From Tissierellia bacterium (GTDB lineage Bacteria; Bacillota; Clostridia; Tissierellales; Peptoniphilaceae): 64,000 nt of DNA. Positions 1 to 8,815 of this stretch are shown here, piece after piece. The translations under genes were made by a program, and so were the position numbers. The stretch is taken from contig JAUNLJ010000008.1 in NCBI GenBank assembly GCA_030532305.1, positions 1 through 64,000 of the forward strand, in the 5' to 3' direction. Positions within the stretch are counted from its first letter, which is position 1. The number at the start of each line of letters is the position of its first letter. Below the pieces are notes generated by a model. It was not told the DNA's origin, did no database searches, and saw only the letters and a list, made by a program, of their open reading frames with translations.

Positions 1-4
1 TAAA

Positions 5-41
5 AAATAGTGCTGACGAAATTTATTCATCAACACTATTT
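5..41 (-). terminator. Rho-independent terminator of the lipase-like gene
   Basis: A 12-bp stem (5-16 with 30-41, one G-T pair) is followed, reading leftward on the minus strand, by a T-run (A-run at 2-7 on the plus strand). It sits just past the stop codon of the minus-strand gene ending at 57. Confidence 0.65.
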
Positions 42-56
42 AGTATAGAACCTTTC

Positions 57-1139
57 TTAGTAGGCCCGGCTGGCCTTGATATAGGAGGCTAAAACCTGGA
101 AGAGGCAGTCCTTACTTTCCTGGCTAAGGCCCTGGTAGGAGGCCATAAGGTCTCTTATTTTTTTGAGATTATAGGGGGGTCTCTCAAGGACCAGGTCCTT
201 TTTTTCGTCTCCAAAAAGCCTAAAGAGGATGTTTGTAAAGGCTTCCCTTTGGTCTAGGCTCACCTGGTCTAAAAAGGCCTCCATCCTCTTTTGGTTGTCC
301 TTGGCCTCTTGGGAGAGGGGGTAGGGCTTAAAGGCCTTTTCCTCCACTTCCCAAAAATAGCCCAGGTGCTGGATCAGGCCTCCTCCTCTGGAATAGATGG
401 ACTGGGGCTCTTCTAGCCGGTAGAGGAGCAGGCCAATGGTGGACTTGTGGGGGATGATAGTCCTTATCTTGCCTAAGATCCGCCTATAGCCTGGCTCTTC
501 TAGGACCCCGGGCTGGAAACCGGGGCCATCGTAGTTGTAGATCCTTATAATCTGGTCTTGGCTAGACTTTTTAGCAAAGATCCCGGCAAAAATAGCCAGG
601 TTGCCTCCCTTGGAATGGCCGCCTAGGCTTAGGGGCCTGGGGTCTTTTTTGACCTGGTCTTCCAGGTAGTCTAGGGCCTTTTTTTGGGCAGGAATCAGGG
701 GGAGGTAGCTTAGGCTAAGGTCCTCCTTCCAGCCCAGGGCGTGGAGGTCTGTTCCCTGGAAGGCCACAAAAAAGGGCTGGTCCTTATAGTAGAAATTGAC
801 GGCTCCAAACTGGCTTTCTTCTTCTGGGGACAGGTCTTCTAGAAAATTTTTGACCTGGACAGGGCCAAAGCGACGGCTGGCTCCAGCTAGGCGGAGGAGC
901 CGGTAGGCCCTATTCCTAAGAAGGTAGTTGGGGGGCAAAAAGTCTGGCTGGGGATTTTTTATCCAGGCCTTGGCTGCCTGGGTTAGGCTAAGGTCTTGGG
1001 GGTTTTCTAGCCGCTTGGCCAGGGCCCCAAAGTTAACGTAGGCTAGCTCACAAAAAATAAGCCCATCTACTTCATTAAGGGGATCCTGGTCAAAAGTCTT
1101 GAGCTGGGGTTTTTGCAGGTAGTTAAAAATAGAGGTCAT
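57..1139 (-). CDS. Mbeg1-like / DUF2974 family alpha/beta-hydrolase (lipase-like)
   Basis: A 360-residue protein with no signal peptide or membrane segment, so probably cytoplasmic. The nucleophile elbow GGHSKGG (Ser about residue 176) and the upstream FQGTD segment (about 127-131) match the lipase-3-like Mbeg1/DUF2974 family. A characteristic YNYDGPGF segment follows at about 202-209. The family consists of predicted serine hydrolases whose substrate in bacteria is unknown. The start ATG at 1137-1139 is preceded by an AAAGGGAT-type ribosome-binding site. It lies 81 bases downstream of asd on the same strand and may be read from the asd promoter, though no shared function is evident. I am confident of the fold class and not of the substrate. 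Confidence 0.8.
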   Translation of the reverse strand: MTSIFNYLQKPQLKTFDQDPLNEVDGLIFCELAYVNFGALAKRLENPQDLSLTQAAKAWIKNPQPDFLPPNYLLRNRAYRLLRLAGASRRFGPVQVKNFLEDLSPEEESQFGAVNFYYKDQPFFVAFQGTDLHALGWKEDLSLSYLPLIPAQKKALDYLEDQVKKDPRPLSLGGHSKGGNLAIFAGIFAKKSSQDQIIRIYNYDGPGFQPGVLEEPGYRRILGKIRTIIPHKSTIGLLLYRLEEPQSIYSRGGGLIQHLGYFWEVEEKAFKPYPLSQEAKDNQKRMEAFLDQVSLDQREAFTNILFRLFGDEKKDLVLERPPYNLKKIRDLMASYQGLSQESKDCLFQVLASYIKASRAY

Positions 1140-1220
1140 CTTTTTTATCCCTTTCCTAGAAGTTGGCTGGGCTTATGGTTTTTCCTATGAAATTAAAGGG
1201 GTCCTAGAACTAGGCTCAGG

Positions 1221-2213
1221 CTAGTTTTTTTGGATGAGGAGCTCTAGAATTTGAATGGCGTTTAGGGCAGCTCCCTTACGAATATTATCAGCCACACACC
1301 AAAGGTTTAGGCCATTTTCTAGGGAGGGGTCTAAACGAAGGCGGCCCACAAAGACGGGGTCTTCTCCTTCTGCATAAAGGGGCATGGGGTAGAGCTTTTC
1401 TTGGGGGTCATCTTGAAGGACGATTCCTTCAGTCTTTCTGTAAAGGTCCCTAAGCTCTTCTAGGTCCACGGGTTTTTGGGTTTCAGCATTAATGGCCACA
1501 GCATGGCCTCCCTTGACAGGCACCCGGGCGGCGGTGGCGGTAATGGCGAGGTCGGGAAGGTGGAAGATCTTTTGACTTTCGTCAATCATCTTCATTTCTT
1601 CTTTAGTGTAGCCTGTGTCTAGGAAGTCGTCAATGTGGGGAAGGATATTGTAGGCAATGGGGTGGGGGTAGAGGGTGTTTTCTTGGCCCTGGATGCCTCT
1701 TTCTAGGTCGGCAATGCCTTCAACACCAGACCCGGAGACGGCCTGGTAGGTGACATAGACAATCCGCTTTAGGCCGTAGGTCTTTAGGATGGGGGCCAGG
1801 GCCACCACAGATTGGATGGTGGAGCAGTTGGGATTGGCAATAATCCCTTGATTTTTAAAGGCGTCTTCAGGGTTGACCTCAGGGACCACTAGGGGAACAT
1901 CCTGGGCCATCCGGTAGGCAGAGGAGTTATCTATCACCACAGCCCCGGCCTCCTTAGCCACAGGAATATAGCGGGTGGCCAGGTGGGAGTCTAGGGCAGA
2001 TAGGACATAGTCAAATTTTTCCTCCCTTAGGGCCTCTTCAGTTAGCTCCTTAATGGGGTAGGTCTTGCCCTTGAAAGAGACCTCTTTACCAGCAGACCGG
2101 CTGGAAGCAAAAAGGCTGATTTCATCTAGGTAGTCGCCTCTTTCTTGTAAAATATTTAACATGGTTTGGCCTACAAGACCTGTAGCACCAAGAATAGCTA
2201 AACGAATGGACAT
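1221..2213 (-). CDS. asd: Aspartate-semialdehyde dehydrogenase
   Basis: Reduces aspartyl phosphate to aspartate semialdehyde with NADPH, the branch-point step for lysine/diaminopimelate, threonine and methionine. The protein (about 330 residues) starts with the nucleotide-binding loop GATGLVGQ at residues 9-16. It has the catalytic NPNCST motif (Cys about 130) and a basic RVPVKGGHAV segment carrying the active-site His. The frame stays open upstream to 2360, but that extension is AT-rich and lacks family similarity. The ATG at 2211-2213 has an AGAGAGGT ribosome-binding site and begins exactly at the usual N-terminus. It is transcribed divergently from hom, which acts next in the threonine branch. 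Length matches the family. Confidence 0.95.
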   Translation of the reverse strand: MSIRLAILGATGLVGQTMLNILQERGDYLDEISLFASSRSAGKEVSFKGKTYPIKELTEEALREEKFDYVLSALDSHLATRYIPVAKEAGAVVIDNSSAYRMAQDVPLVVPEVNPEDAFKNQGIIANPNCSTIQSVVALAPILKTYGLKRIVYVTYQAVSGSGVEGIADLERGIQGQENTLYPHPIAYNILPHIDDFLDTGYTKEEMKMIDESQKIFHLPDLAITATAARVPVKGGHAVAINAETQKPVDLEELRDLYRKTEGIVLQDDPQEKLYPMPLYAEGEDPVFVGRLRLDPSLENGLNLWCVADNIRKGAALNAIQILELLIQKN

Positions 2214-2267
2214 ATAAAAAACCTCTCTTTCATTCCTAAAATAAACCATACTCATAAATTTTAATAC

Positions 2268-2273
2268 ATTATA
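2268..2273 (-). promoter_or_regulatory. -10 box of asd
   Basis: On the minus strand this reads TATAAT, a perfect -10 hexamer about 55 bases upstream of the asd start. No good -35 hexamer is visible at 16-18 bases, which may mean an extended or activator-dependent promoter. Confidence 0.5.
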
Positions 2274-2328
2274 ACACAAAAGTATAGGAAATAAACAGGC
2301 AATAGGGGGGATCAGGCAGGTTTTTAGA

Positions 2329-2357
2329 TTGTTAGAGGGCTTAAGATATGCTAAAAT
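2329..2357 (+). promoter_or_regulatory. Sigma-A promoter of hom
   Basis: TTGTTA at 2329-2334 and TAAAAT at 2352-2357 are separated by exactly 17 bases. They lie about 45 bases upstream of the hom ATG, in the shared asd/hom intergenic region. Confidence 0.6.
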
Positions 2358-2400
2358 CAAGGGAAGATGTATTTTTAAAGTGACCCTTAAGGAGGAGAGT

Positions 2401-3555
2401 ATGAAAGTTGCACTGATTGGTTTTGGAACTGTGAACCGGGGGGTCTGGGAGATTCTTCAGGACCGGAAGGATGCCATAAGAGCGGCCCTGGGCCAAGACA
2501 TAGAAGTTAGCCATATTGTTTTACGCCCTGAGTCTGTAAAAAGGGGCAAAGAGGGAATAGATCCCAGCCTCCTTAGGTCTGACTATGAGGCTGTCCTAAA
2601 GTCTGGGGTGGATGTGGTGGTGGAGGCCACCGGGGCCCTGGAAGAGGGCTTTTCCTATATGAAAAAGGCCTTGGAGGCCGGTATAGGGGTGGTGACGGCC
2701 AACAAGGCGGTGGTCTCTGCCCACTTTGAAGACCTCCATGATTTGGCTAGGGATAGGCAAGTCCCCCTTATGTATGAGGCGGCTGTAGGGGGTGGGATTC
2801 CTGCTTTGACCCCTATTCGGGGGATCCAGGTGACCAACCAGGTCTCCTCCATCCGGGGCATCCTAAATGGGACCTGCAACTATCTTTTAAATAAGATGTT
2901 TGCTGAAGGGGCCGACTATGGGGCCACCCTAAAAGTCTGCCAGGACCTGGGCTATGCCGAGCAGGACCCCACCGATGACGTGGAGGGCTTTGACACCCTG
3001 CGTAAGCTTAGGATCCTAACTTCCATGGCCATGGCTCCCCTGAAGGAAGAGGACATCCTTTTAAGGGGGATCTCTGCCATTTCCAAGGAAGACGTGGCCT
3101 GGGCCAAGGAGGCCGGCCTAAAGATCAAGCTGGTGGCCCAAAGCAGCCTAAAAGAGGGCAGGCTCTCTGCCCTGGTGGAACCTGTCCTTTTAGATGAACA
3201 TGACAGCCTGGCGGCCCTTCCGGAGGCCATTAATGCCATAGAACTAGAGGGTCATGCCCTAGGCCAAGTTAGTTTTACAGGCCCAGGAGCTGGCAAGCTT
3301 CCCACAGGCCATGCCATTGTCCAGGACCTAATGGATATTGCCCACCATGGGGGCAGCTACCCCATCCTAAAGAAGGAGGCCGCCCTCCTAGACCAGGAGG
3401 ACTTTAGGGGCCGCTACTATGTCAGGGGGGCAGACCTTCCTTTGGACATGGTGGAGGAAAAAGGCCAGGGCTGGCTAGTGACCAAGGAGATTTTAAGACG
3501 GGACCTCCTAGAGAAGGTCTCAAAGGAGACTTTCTTTGCCCGGCTTGAAAAGTAA
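2401..3555 (+). CDS. hom: Homoserine dehydrogenase, short form apparently without a complete ACT domain
   Basis: Catalyses NAD(P)H-dependent reduction of aspartate semialdehyde to homoserine. The protein is 384 residues. The Rossmann motif GFGTVNRG is at residues 7-14, followed by VVEATGA, TANKAVV and the conserved GGGIPALTPIRG and NGTCNYLL segments of the catalytic domain. Many Gram-positive Hom proteins are about 430 residues with a C-terminal ACT domain for threonine feedback. Here only about 50 residues follow the catalytic core and no clear ACT repeat is seen. The frame is open from 2329, but ATG 2401 is chosen: it has GGAGGAG directly upstream and starts at the usual MKVALIGFG. A bidirectional terminator follows. 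Confidence 0.93.
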   Translation: MKVALIGFGTVNRGVWEILQDRKDAIRAALGQDIEVSHIVLRPESVKRGKEGIDPSLLRSDYEAVLKSGVDVVVEATGALEEGFSYMKKALEAGIGVVTANKAVVSAHFEDLHDLARDRQVPLMYEAAVGGGIPALTPIRGIQVTNQVSSIRGILNGTCNYLLNKMFAEGADYGATLKVCQDLGYAEQDPTDDVEGFDTLRKLRILTSMAMAPLKEEDILLRGISAISKEDVAWAKEAGLKIKLVAQSSLKEGRLSALVEPVLLDEHDSLAALPEAINAIELEGHALGQVSFTGPGAGKLPTGHAIVQDLMDIAHHGGSYPILKKEAALLDQEDFRGRYYVRGADLPLDMVEEKGQGWLVTKEILRRDLLEKVSKETFFARLEK

Positions 3556-3604
3556 GAAAAGGACTGGATAGGATTAAAAGGGATCCTATCTAGTCCTTTT
3601 TCTT
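3556..3604. terminator. Bidirectional terminator between hom and the M55 peptidase gene
   Basis: A long inverted repeat (AAAAGGACTGGATAGGAT pairing with ATCCTATCTAGTCCTTTT) has an A-run on its left and a T-run on its right. It can therefore stop transcription from both convergent genes. Confidence 0.8.
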
Positions 3605-3614
3605 AGGGTGTTTT

Positions 3615-4445
3615 CTAGTCTCTAGCCAAACGGGTTAAGACAGAGATGGTGTTGATCAGGTCGCTGGCCCTTTCCAGACTTAGGCTAAGCTTGTAGCCAG
3701 TCATCCTTTGGACCCCGGGCATGATGGCAGCCCTATCGGCCTGGTCGGTGGTGTTAAATTCCAGGGTCAAAAGATAGGGACTGGCCATATCCGGCATACT
3801 TAGCTTAGAGGGATCCTGGGCTAGGACCCGGTGGACGGCCTCTATGGTCTCTTTTCTAAGGACCTGGGGATTTTTAAACTTACAGGCAAAGCGGCTGATA
3901 CTTTTTTTAGTGGTCACAAAGTCCACATAGGGCATATAGCCCTCCAGGATAAGCTGGTCATAGAGGCCAGAATCCCCAATAATAAGGCCTACGGGGACCC
4001 CCATCTCCTTGGCATAGATGGCATTAACCAGGGCCTCATTGCACTTAATTCCGTTGATATTTAGCTGGTGGACACAGGAGGAAAAGGTGTGGTCCATGTT
4101 GGCCCTTTGCTGGCCACTCCCCCCGTGGTAGCCCACAAAAAAGGCCAGATCATGGCCCCCTATTCCGTGGACCATAAACTCCTTGCGGGGCCGGCCACAA
4201 ATAAGCTGGATCCGAGGGTCCAGGTCCCCCAGAATATGGTAGTCTAAACTTCTAGACCGGCCGTGGGCATCGGCCAGGGTGATGGTTTCAATCTGGTCAT
4301 TCTTAGGAGAGGTCTGGATCCCCTCAATGACATAGGCTATTTGCTGGTGGACAGACCTTAAAAAGAGGTCTCTTTCTTCCTCTTCTTGGTCCCAATTTGT
4401 AATACCTGCTAGGCCTTCCACATCGAAAGATATATATAGTTTCAT
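3615..4445 (-). CDS. dppA: M55 family D-aminopeptidase (DppA-like)
   Basis: A zinc-dependent peptidase of family M55, whose Bacillus member DppA removes N-terminal D-alanine from short peptides. The 276-residue protein opens with MKLYISFDVEGLAG, where Asp 8 and Glu 10 are expected metal ligands. The DAHG, GYHG and MDHTFS motifs supply the conserved histidines, so the metal site looks complete. There is no signal peptide, so it is cytoplasmic. The start ATG is at 4443-4445. It is alone on its strand, convergent with hom and divergent from tadA. Together with the peptide transporter at 27-32 kb it fits use or recycling of D-amino-acid peptides; that link is inference. Confidence 0.9.
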   Translation of the reverse strand: MKLYISFDVEGLAGITNWDQEEEERDLFLRSVHQQIAYVIEGIQTSPKNDQIETITLADAHGRSRSLDYHILGDLDPRIQLICGRPRKEFMVHGIGGHDLAFFVGYHGGSGQQRANMDHTFSSCVHQLNINGIKCNEALVNAIYAKEMGVPVGLIIGDSGLYDQLILEGYMPYVDFVTTKKSISRFACKFKNPQVLRKETIEAVHRVLAQDPSKLSMPDMASPYLLTLEFNTTDQADRAAIMPGVQRMTGYKLSLSLERASDLINTISVLTRLARD

Positions 4446-4535
4446 AGGACAACCCCCTTAGTATTAGGATACCACATAGAGGGGGGTCTTTCTATAGGAT
4501 TTGTTTCCTGCTACAATAAAAGAAGGAGGGGTTAG

Positions 4536-5006
4536 ATGAAGACCAAAGAAGACTTTATGAGGGAGGCCCTTAGAGAGGCCCAAAAGGCCAGGGACCTAGA
4601 AGAGGTCCCCATTGGCTGTGTCATTGTCAAGGATGGGGAGATTATAGGCCGGGGCTACAACCAGGTAGAGAGCCGGGAAGACCCCACCTGCCATGCCGAG
4701 ATGGTGGCCATCCGCCAGGCTGTGGGCCAGGTGGTTAGCTGGCGGCTGGTGGACTGTGACATCTATGTGACCCTGGAGCCCTGCCCCATGTGTATGGGGG
4801 CCATCTTAAGTGCCCGGCTAGACAAGCTCTATATTGGGGCCAAAAACCCCAGGTACGGGGCCTGTGGGTCTGTCCTAGACCTAACTAACTACCAGGCCTT
4901 TAACCATGCCATCCAGGTAGAAAAAGGCCTTTTACAAGAGGAGGCCGGGCAAATGATGAGGGACTTTTTTAGGGACCTTAGAAAGAAAAAACAGGGGGAG
5001 GCCTAA
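4536..5006 (+). CDS. tadA: tRNA adenosine(34) deaminase
   Basis: Deaminates wobble adenosine to inosine in tRNA-Arg(ACG), an essential decoding step. The 156-residue protein has the full cytidine/adenosine-deaminase zinc site: HAE (His 53, Glu 55) and PCPMC (Cys 83 and Cys 86). The TadA-type GYNQVESREDPTCHAEM and GAKNPRYGACGSV segments are also present. Length matches the family. The ATG at 4536 follows an AGAAGGAGGGG ribosome-binding site, and a TACAAT -10 box lies at 4512-4517. A free-base deaminase is less likely given the TadA-specific segments. Confidence 0.93.
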   Translation: MKTKEDFMREALREAQKARDLEEVPIGCVIVKDGEIIGRGYNQVESREDPTCHAEMVAIRQAVGQVVSWRLVDCDIYVTLEPCPMCMGAILSARLDKLYIGAKNPRYGACGSVLDLTNYQAFNHAIQVEKGLLQEEAGQMMRDFFRDLRKKKQGEA

Positions 5007-5251
5007 ATCTTTACAAATTAGTAAAAATTTTAAAAGCTCCCTCCCCCTTAAAAAGACACTTTACAATAAAATTAAAAAAATCCATAAACTCTTGAAAATA
5101 AGAGATTTTTTCTAAGAAAGAGCTTAAAAATTAAGGGGATCCTAGACATTTTAACAAATTTGTAATATAAATGTCATGGAAAAAGCCTAGGTCCTTTTAA
5201 CCTTTTTGTGATAAAATCTAGGGCAGATTAGAGTTTATGGAGGAGATATTT

Positions 5252-6280
5252 TTGAATAAATTTCTTAAGCTATCCTTGATTGCAGGATTACTTATGACAA
5301 GTGTTCTTCCTGCCAAGCCTAGCTATGCCAAAGCCCCTGCTAAAGATATTATCATTCAAGTCAATGGACAAGAAATCGTGAGCGATACAGCTCCTTTTAT
5401 AGAAAATAACCGGACCATGGTCCCCATTCGTTTCATCTCTGAAGCCCTAGGCTATGAGGTAGATTGGGACCAAAGGGAACAAAAGGCCATTATCCAAGTG
5501 GATAAGAAGGGCAGTTTAATCCTATATAACAACCTAAGAACCTACTACATAAACGGCGAGAGAGCCCTTTCTGATGTCTCTCCCCGCTTGGTCAATAGGA
5601 GGACCTATGTTCCCCTTCGTTTAGTAGCAGAGTCCTTTGGTTTAGAGGTATCTGATTCTTATCCCTCTAACATGTGTATTGTTATTGACCTAGACAGTCC
5701 AGCCGAAGAAAATCCACCGATTTATCTAGACAAGGGCCCAGAAGAAAGTTCTAGCCCCCAAGTGACCTTCCCTCCTGTAGAAGAGGGCAAGACTGCTATT
5801 ATGGGAGAGCCCCAGGCCACAGCCCAACAGATGGCAAACTTTCTTTTAAGCAAGAACCCCAACCCTAAAATAAACTGTTCAGCCTATGAACTGGCCAGCC
5901 ACTATCTGGAAGAGGGTAGAAAAGAGGGGATCCGAGGGGACCTAGCCTTTGCCCAAGCCATTAAGGAAACCGGCTACTTCCGCTATGGTGGTGATGTGGT
6001 TCCCGAGCAAAACAACTATGCCGGGATTGGAACCACCGGTGGCGGTGTAGCAGGCGCTTATTTTGAGTCTCCCCAAATGGGTGTTCGGGCTCAAATCCAA
6101 CACCTAAAGGCCTATGCTTCCACAGAGGGCCTTAGCCAAGACCAAATAGACCCCAGATACCACCTCGTTTCCAAGGGCTGTGCCCCCAGTTTAGAAGACT
6201 TAAATGGAAAATGGGCCGTTCCCGGCCATGGCTATGGTGAGTCTATTTTGACCATCTTTAATAGTATTATGGCTTATTAA
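5252..6280 (+). CDS. Secreted wall protein: copper-amine-oxidase N-domain plus glucosaminidase
   Basis: About 342 residues with a signal peptide (FLKLSLIAGLLMTSVLPAKPSYA). A copper-amine-oxidase N-terminal-like domain follows (about 30-145, two IIQVNGQ.../NNRTMVPIRFISEALGYEVDW-type repeats), then a Pro/Glu-rich linker. The C-terminal half resembles the lysozyme-like endo-beta-N-acetylglucosaminidase domain (LAFAQAIKETGYFRYGG...QNNYAGIGTTGG), with the Glu of KETG as likely catalytic acid. It is probably a peptidoglycan hydrolase. Start choice: an in-frame ATG at 5237 overlaps the ribosome-binding site GGAGGAG (5239-5245), so the TTG at 5252, seven bases after it, is the better initiator. Codon use is less GC-biased than in its neighbours. 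Confidence 0.85.
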   Translation: MNKFLKLSLIAGLLMTSVLPAKPSYAKAPAKDIIIQVNGQEIVSDTAPFIENNRTMVPIRFISEALGYEVDWDQREQKAIIQVDKKGSLILYNNLRTYYINGERALSDVSPRLVNRRTYVPLRLVAESFGLEVSDSYPSNMCIVIDLDSPAEENPPIYLDKGPEESSSPQVTFPPVEEGKTAIMGEPQATAQQMANFLLSKNPNPKINCSAYELASHYLEEGRKEGIRGDLAFAQAIKETGYFRYGGDVVPEQNNYAGIGTTGGGVAGAYFESPQMGVRAQIQHLKAYASTEGLSQDQIDPRYHLVSKGCAPSLEDLNGKWAVPGHGYGESILTIFNSIMAY

Positions 6281-6291
6281 AAAAATAGACC

Positions 6292-6328
6292 AGCTCCAAG
6301 ATTTGCTAGCAAGTCTTGGAGCTTTTTT
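6292..6328 (+). terminator. Rho-independent terminator
   Basis: A 10-bp perfect stem (AGCTCCAAGA with TCTTGGAGCT) is followed by six T residues, 12 bases after the glucosaminidase stop codon. Confidence 0.85.
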
Positions 6329-6409
6329 GTGCTTCTATTAAGAAACGATCCAGCCTAGCCTTTTACTAGACCCTAAAAAATTCTTTGCCCAGGATAAAAA
6401 ACCTGTCAA

Positions 6410-6439
6410 TTTACAAGTAAGACTTGTTATAATTATAAT
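6410..6439 (+). promoter_or_regulatory. Promoter of the beta-helix SLH protein
   Basis: TTTACA at 6410-6415 and TATAAT at 6434-6439 have 18-base spacing. A second overlapping TATAAT lies at 6428-6433. Confidence 0.6.
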
Positions 6440-6492
6440 AGGCATTGTTTCATCTAGCTAAGGCTAAAACAAGAGGGAGGTTAGGGATAAAG

Positions 6493-8730
6493 ATGAAAAA
6501 AGTTTTCTTGGCTTTGCTGCTAGTGGTATCTTTCTTGCCCAGGGGGGTCTGGGCAGAGGGGGAAGGGCCTCCGGCCTTTAGTCTAGAAAAGGACCTAGAC
6601 GGCCAGGTGGAGGACCTGGGGACCTATGAAGACTTTTCCCAGGCCCTGAAAGCCATCCAGGATGGAGAGGCCCAGGCCCTCTACACCCTCTATGTCCAGA
6701 GGGACCTGGTTCTTGAGACCACCTATCCCACCCCGACCCTGAGTTCCCGGAAGCTGCAGCTTAAGTCTAGGGAGGAGGCAAAGAGGCTGGTCCTTCAAGG
6801 GTCTATGCCCCTGGTCAAATTAAAGGGAGGGGCCCAGCTTAGTCTGGAAGATATTAAAATCAGCCGGGCCCCCAACTTAGGAGGCGGCCCAGGCCCTCTT
6901 ATCCAGCTGGAGGGAGGATCCTCTCTATCCCTGGGCAGGGGCCTGGTCCTAGAAGACATAAAGACACTTAAGTCCAAGAAGGCCCTGGCATCAGCTATTT
7001 ATGTAGGTTTTAATAGCCGGTTACATATCCAGGAGGGGGCCCTTATTTGGAACAATGAGGCCACAGAAGACCAGCAGGCCCTTATTTTTGTGGGGCCAAC
7101 AGGCCAGGTCCATATTGAGGGGGGTCACTTTGAAAACAATGGGGCCAGCCACCAGGGGGGCCTAATCCGGTCCACTGGGTCGGTAAAGATAGACGGAGGG
7201 TCCTTTATAAAAAACCATGCTGACAAAGAGGGTGGAGTTCTCTACCAGGAAGTGGGCAGTCTAGAGATTCAGGGGGGCCACTTTGAAGGAAACACAGCCA
7301 CCAAGGGGGGCGCCCTCTACCTGGGGCCCCTGTCCCAAAAGACCCTCCAGGGGGCCCTCTTTAAAAATAACCAGGCCCATATCCAGGGGGGCGCCCTCTA
7401 TCTGGAGGACCGGGTCCTCCCTAGTTCTAGGGACCTGGTCATAAAAAAGACCCTCTTTGAAGGCAACCAGGCCCAGGAAGGCGGGGCCCTCTTTATAGGG
7501 GCCAATACACGGATTGAAGCGGCCTCCTTTATAAAAAATGTGGCCCAGGACCAGGGCGGGGCCATCTATGCCGGCCCCCTTCCATATACAGACCCCCTAG
7601 ACGACCCAGGAGCCTATAAAGGCCTTGAGATAGAGGGGACCTGCCTCTTCCAGGACAATAGGGCTAGGGCCTTCTACCGGCCTCCTAAAAACTACCAGGA
7701 CTTTGGAGGGGCCCTGGCCTTTAAGACCACGTCCTTTTCAGACAAGGAGGACCCCACCCTCCATCCCAGCCTAAAAAAGAGCCTCCTAAATAACTATGAC
7801 CTAAACTACCTTAACCCCCTTAGCTATGTCTTCTACCTCCCCTATGAGGGAGCAGAGACCTCCCCCGATAGGTCCCAGGTCCTAGAGACCCTAGATGAAA
7901 AGGGGGCCCCAAGAAAGGTGGCCTACAGGGTCCCATCTAGGGAGGCCCTGGGCCTAGAGAGAGAGGGCTACAGCTTTTTAGGCTGGAATAGCCAGGCTGA
8001 CGGTCAGGGCCAGACCTACCAAGAAGGCGATGAGCTCTGGCTAGAGGGGGACACCTATCTCTATGGCCAGTGGGAAGAGGACCCTTCTAAGAATCTTCCC
8101 ACCCTGGGCCATAAAAAACCCAGCCCCCCTAAAAAGACCCACCCGGCCTACCTAAAGGGCTACCCAGACGGGACCTTTAGGCCCCATGACCCCCTTTCCC
8201 GGGCCGAGGCCGTGGGGATCTTTGCCCGGCTGGTGGAAGCTTCCCCCGTAAAAGAGCCTGCCTATAAAAGGACCTATACCGATGTTAGCCAAGAGGCCTG
8301 GTATTATAGGGACCTGGTCCAGCTTGTGGACCTAGGCCTATTAGAGGGCTATCCGGATGGGACCTTTGCCCCTAAAAAATCCCTTTCCCGGGCGGAGTTT
8401 TTGGCCCTGGCCAGTCGCTTGGAGAAGGATCTTAAGGGGGGAAGGGTCTCCTTTAGGGATCTTAAGGAAGACCACTGGGCCTATGGCTATATTTGCTCAG
8501 GCCTAGCCAGGGGATGGGTCCAGGGCTATCCAGATAAGACCTTTAGGCCAGATGAGCCCATTAGCCGGGCCGAGGCCAGCTGCCTTCTTAACCGGGTCCT
8601 AGGCCGGCAGCCTGACCTAGACCTGATGGAAAAAAACAAGGCCAGCCTTCCCCTCTTTAAGGACCTTAAGGAAGACCACTGGGCCTTTTATGAGATTATG
8701 GAAGCCAGCTGGGACCGGGAAAGTCTCTAG
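6493..8730 (+). CDS. SLH-anchored surface protein with parallel beta-helix and Flg_new repeat
   Basis: About 745 residues with a signal peptide (MKKVFLALLLVVSFLPRGVWA). The middle (about 100-400) is built of repeating units such as 'GGHFENN', 'GGALYL' and 'FEGNQAQEGGALF', typical of a right-handed parallel beta-helix as in polymorphic outer-membrane-type proteins. A single InlB/Flg_new-type repeat follows (GYSFLGWNSQADGQGQTY...LYGQWE). The C-terminus has three SLH domains (KGYPDGTFRP, EGYPDGTFAP, QGYPDKTFRP) and ends HWAFYEIMEA, as S-layer anchored proteins often do. It is probably held non-covalently to wall polysaccharide; an adhesin or structural role is inference. ATG 6493 is chosen over an in-frame upstream start at 6445 because the signal peptide begins there. 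Confidence 0.88.
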   Translation: MKKVFLALLLVVSFLPRGVWAEGEGPPAFSLEKDLDGQVEDLGTYEDFSQALKAIQDGEAQALYTLYVQRDLVLETTYPTPTLSSRKLQLKSREEAKRLVLQGSMPLVKLKGGAQLSLEDIKISRAPNLGGGPGPLIQLEGGSSLSLGRGLVLEDIKTLKSKKALASAIYVGFNSRLHIQEGALIWNNEATEDQQALIFVGPTGQVHIEGGHFENNGASHQGGLIRSTGSVKIDGGSFIKNHADKEGGVLYQEVGSLEIQGGHFEGNTATKGGALYLGPLSQKTLQGALFKNNQAHIQGGALYLEDRVLPSSRDLVIKKTLFEGNQAQEGGALFIGANTRIEAASFIKNVAQDQGGAIYAGPLPYTDPLDDPGAYKGLEIEGTCLFQDNRARAFYRPPKNYQDFGGALAFKTTSFSDKEDPTLHPSLKKSLLNNYDLNYLNPLSYVFYLPYEGAETSPDRSQVLETLDEKGAPRKVAYRVPSREALGLEREGYSFLGWNSQADGQGQTYQEGDELWLEGDTYLYGQWEEDPSKNLPTLGHKKPSPPKKTHPAYLKGYPDGTFRPHDPLSRAEAVGIFARLVEASPVKEPAYKRTYTDVSQEAWYYRDLVQLVDLGLLEGYPDGTFAPKKSLSRAEFLALASRLEKDLKGGRVSFRDLKEDHWAYGYICSGLARGWVQGYPDKTFRPDEPISRAEASCLLNRVLGRQPDLDLMEKNKASLPLFKDLKEDHWAFYEIMEASWDRESL

Positions 8731-8785
8731 GGCCAGGTAAAAAAGCCTGGCCCAGCCCTTAAGGGGGCCTAGCTTTTTAGGCAAG

Positions 8786-8814
8786 AAAAAAGCCCCGACT
8801 TAACGGGGGCTTTT
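8786..8814. terminator. Bidirectional terminator
   Basis: AAAAGCCCC pairs with GGGGGCTTTT between convergent genes. A second GC-rich hairpin (GGGCCAGG with CCTGGCCC) lies just upstream at 8730-8757. Confidence 0.8.
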
Positions 8815-8815
8815 C

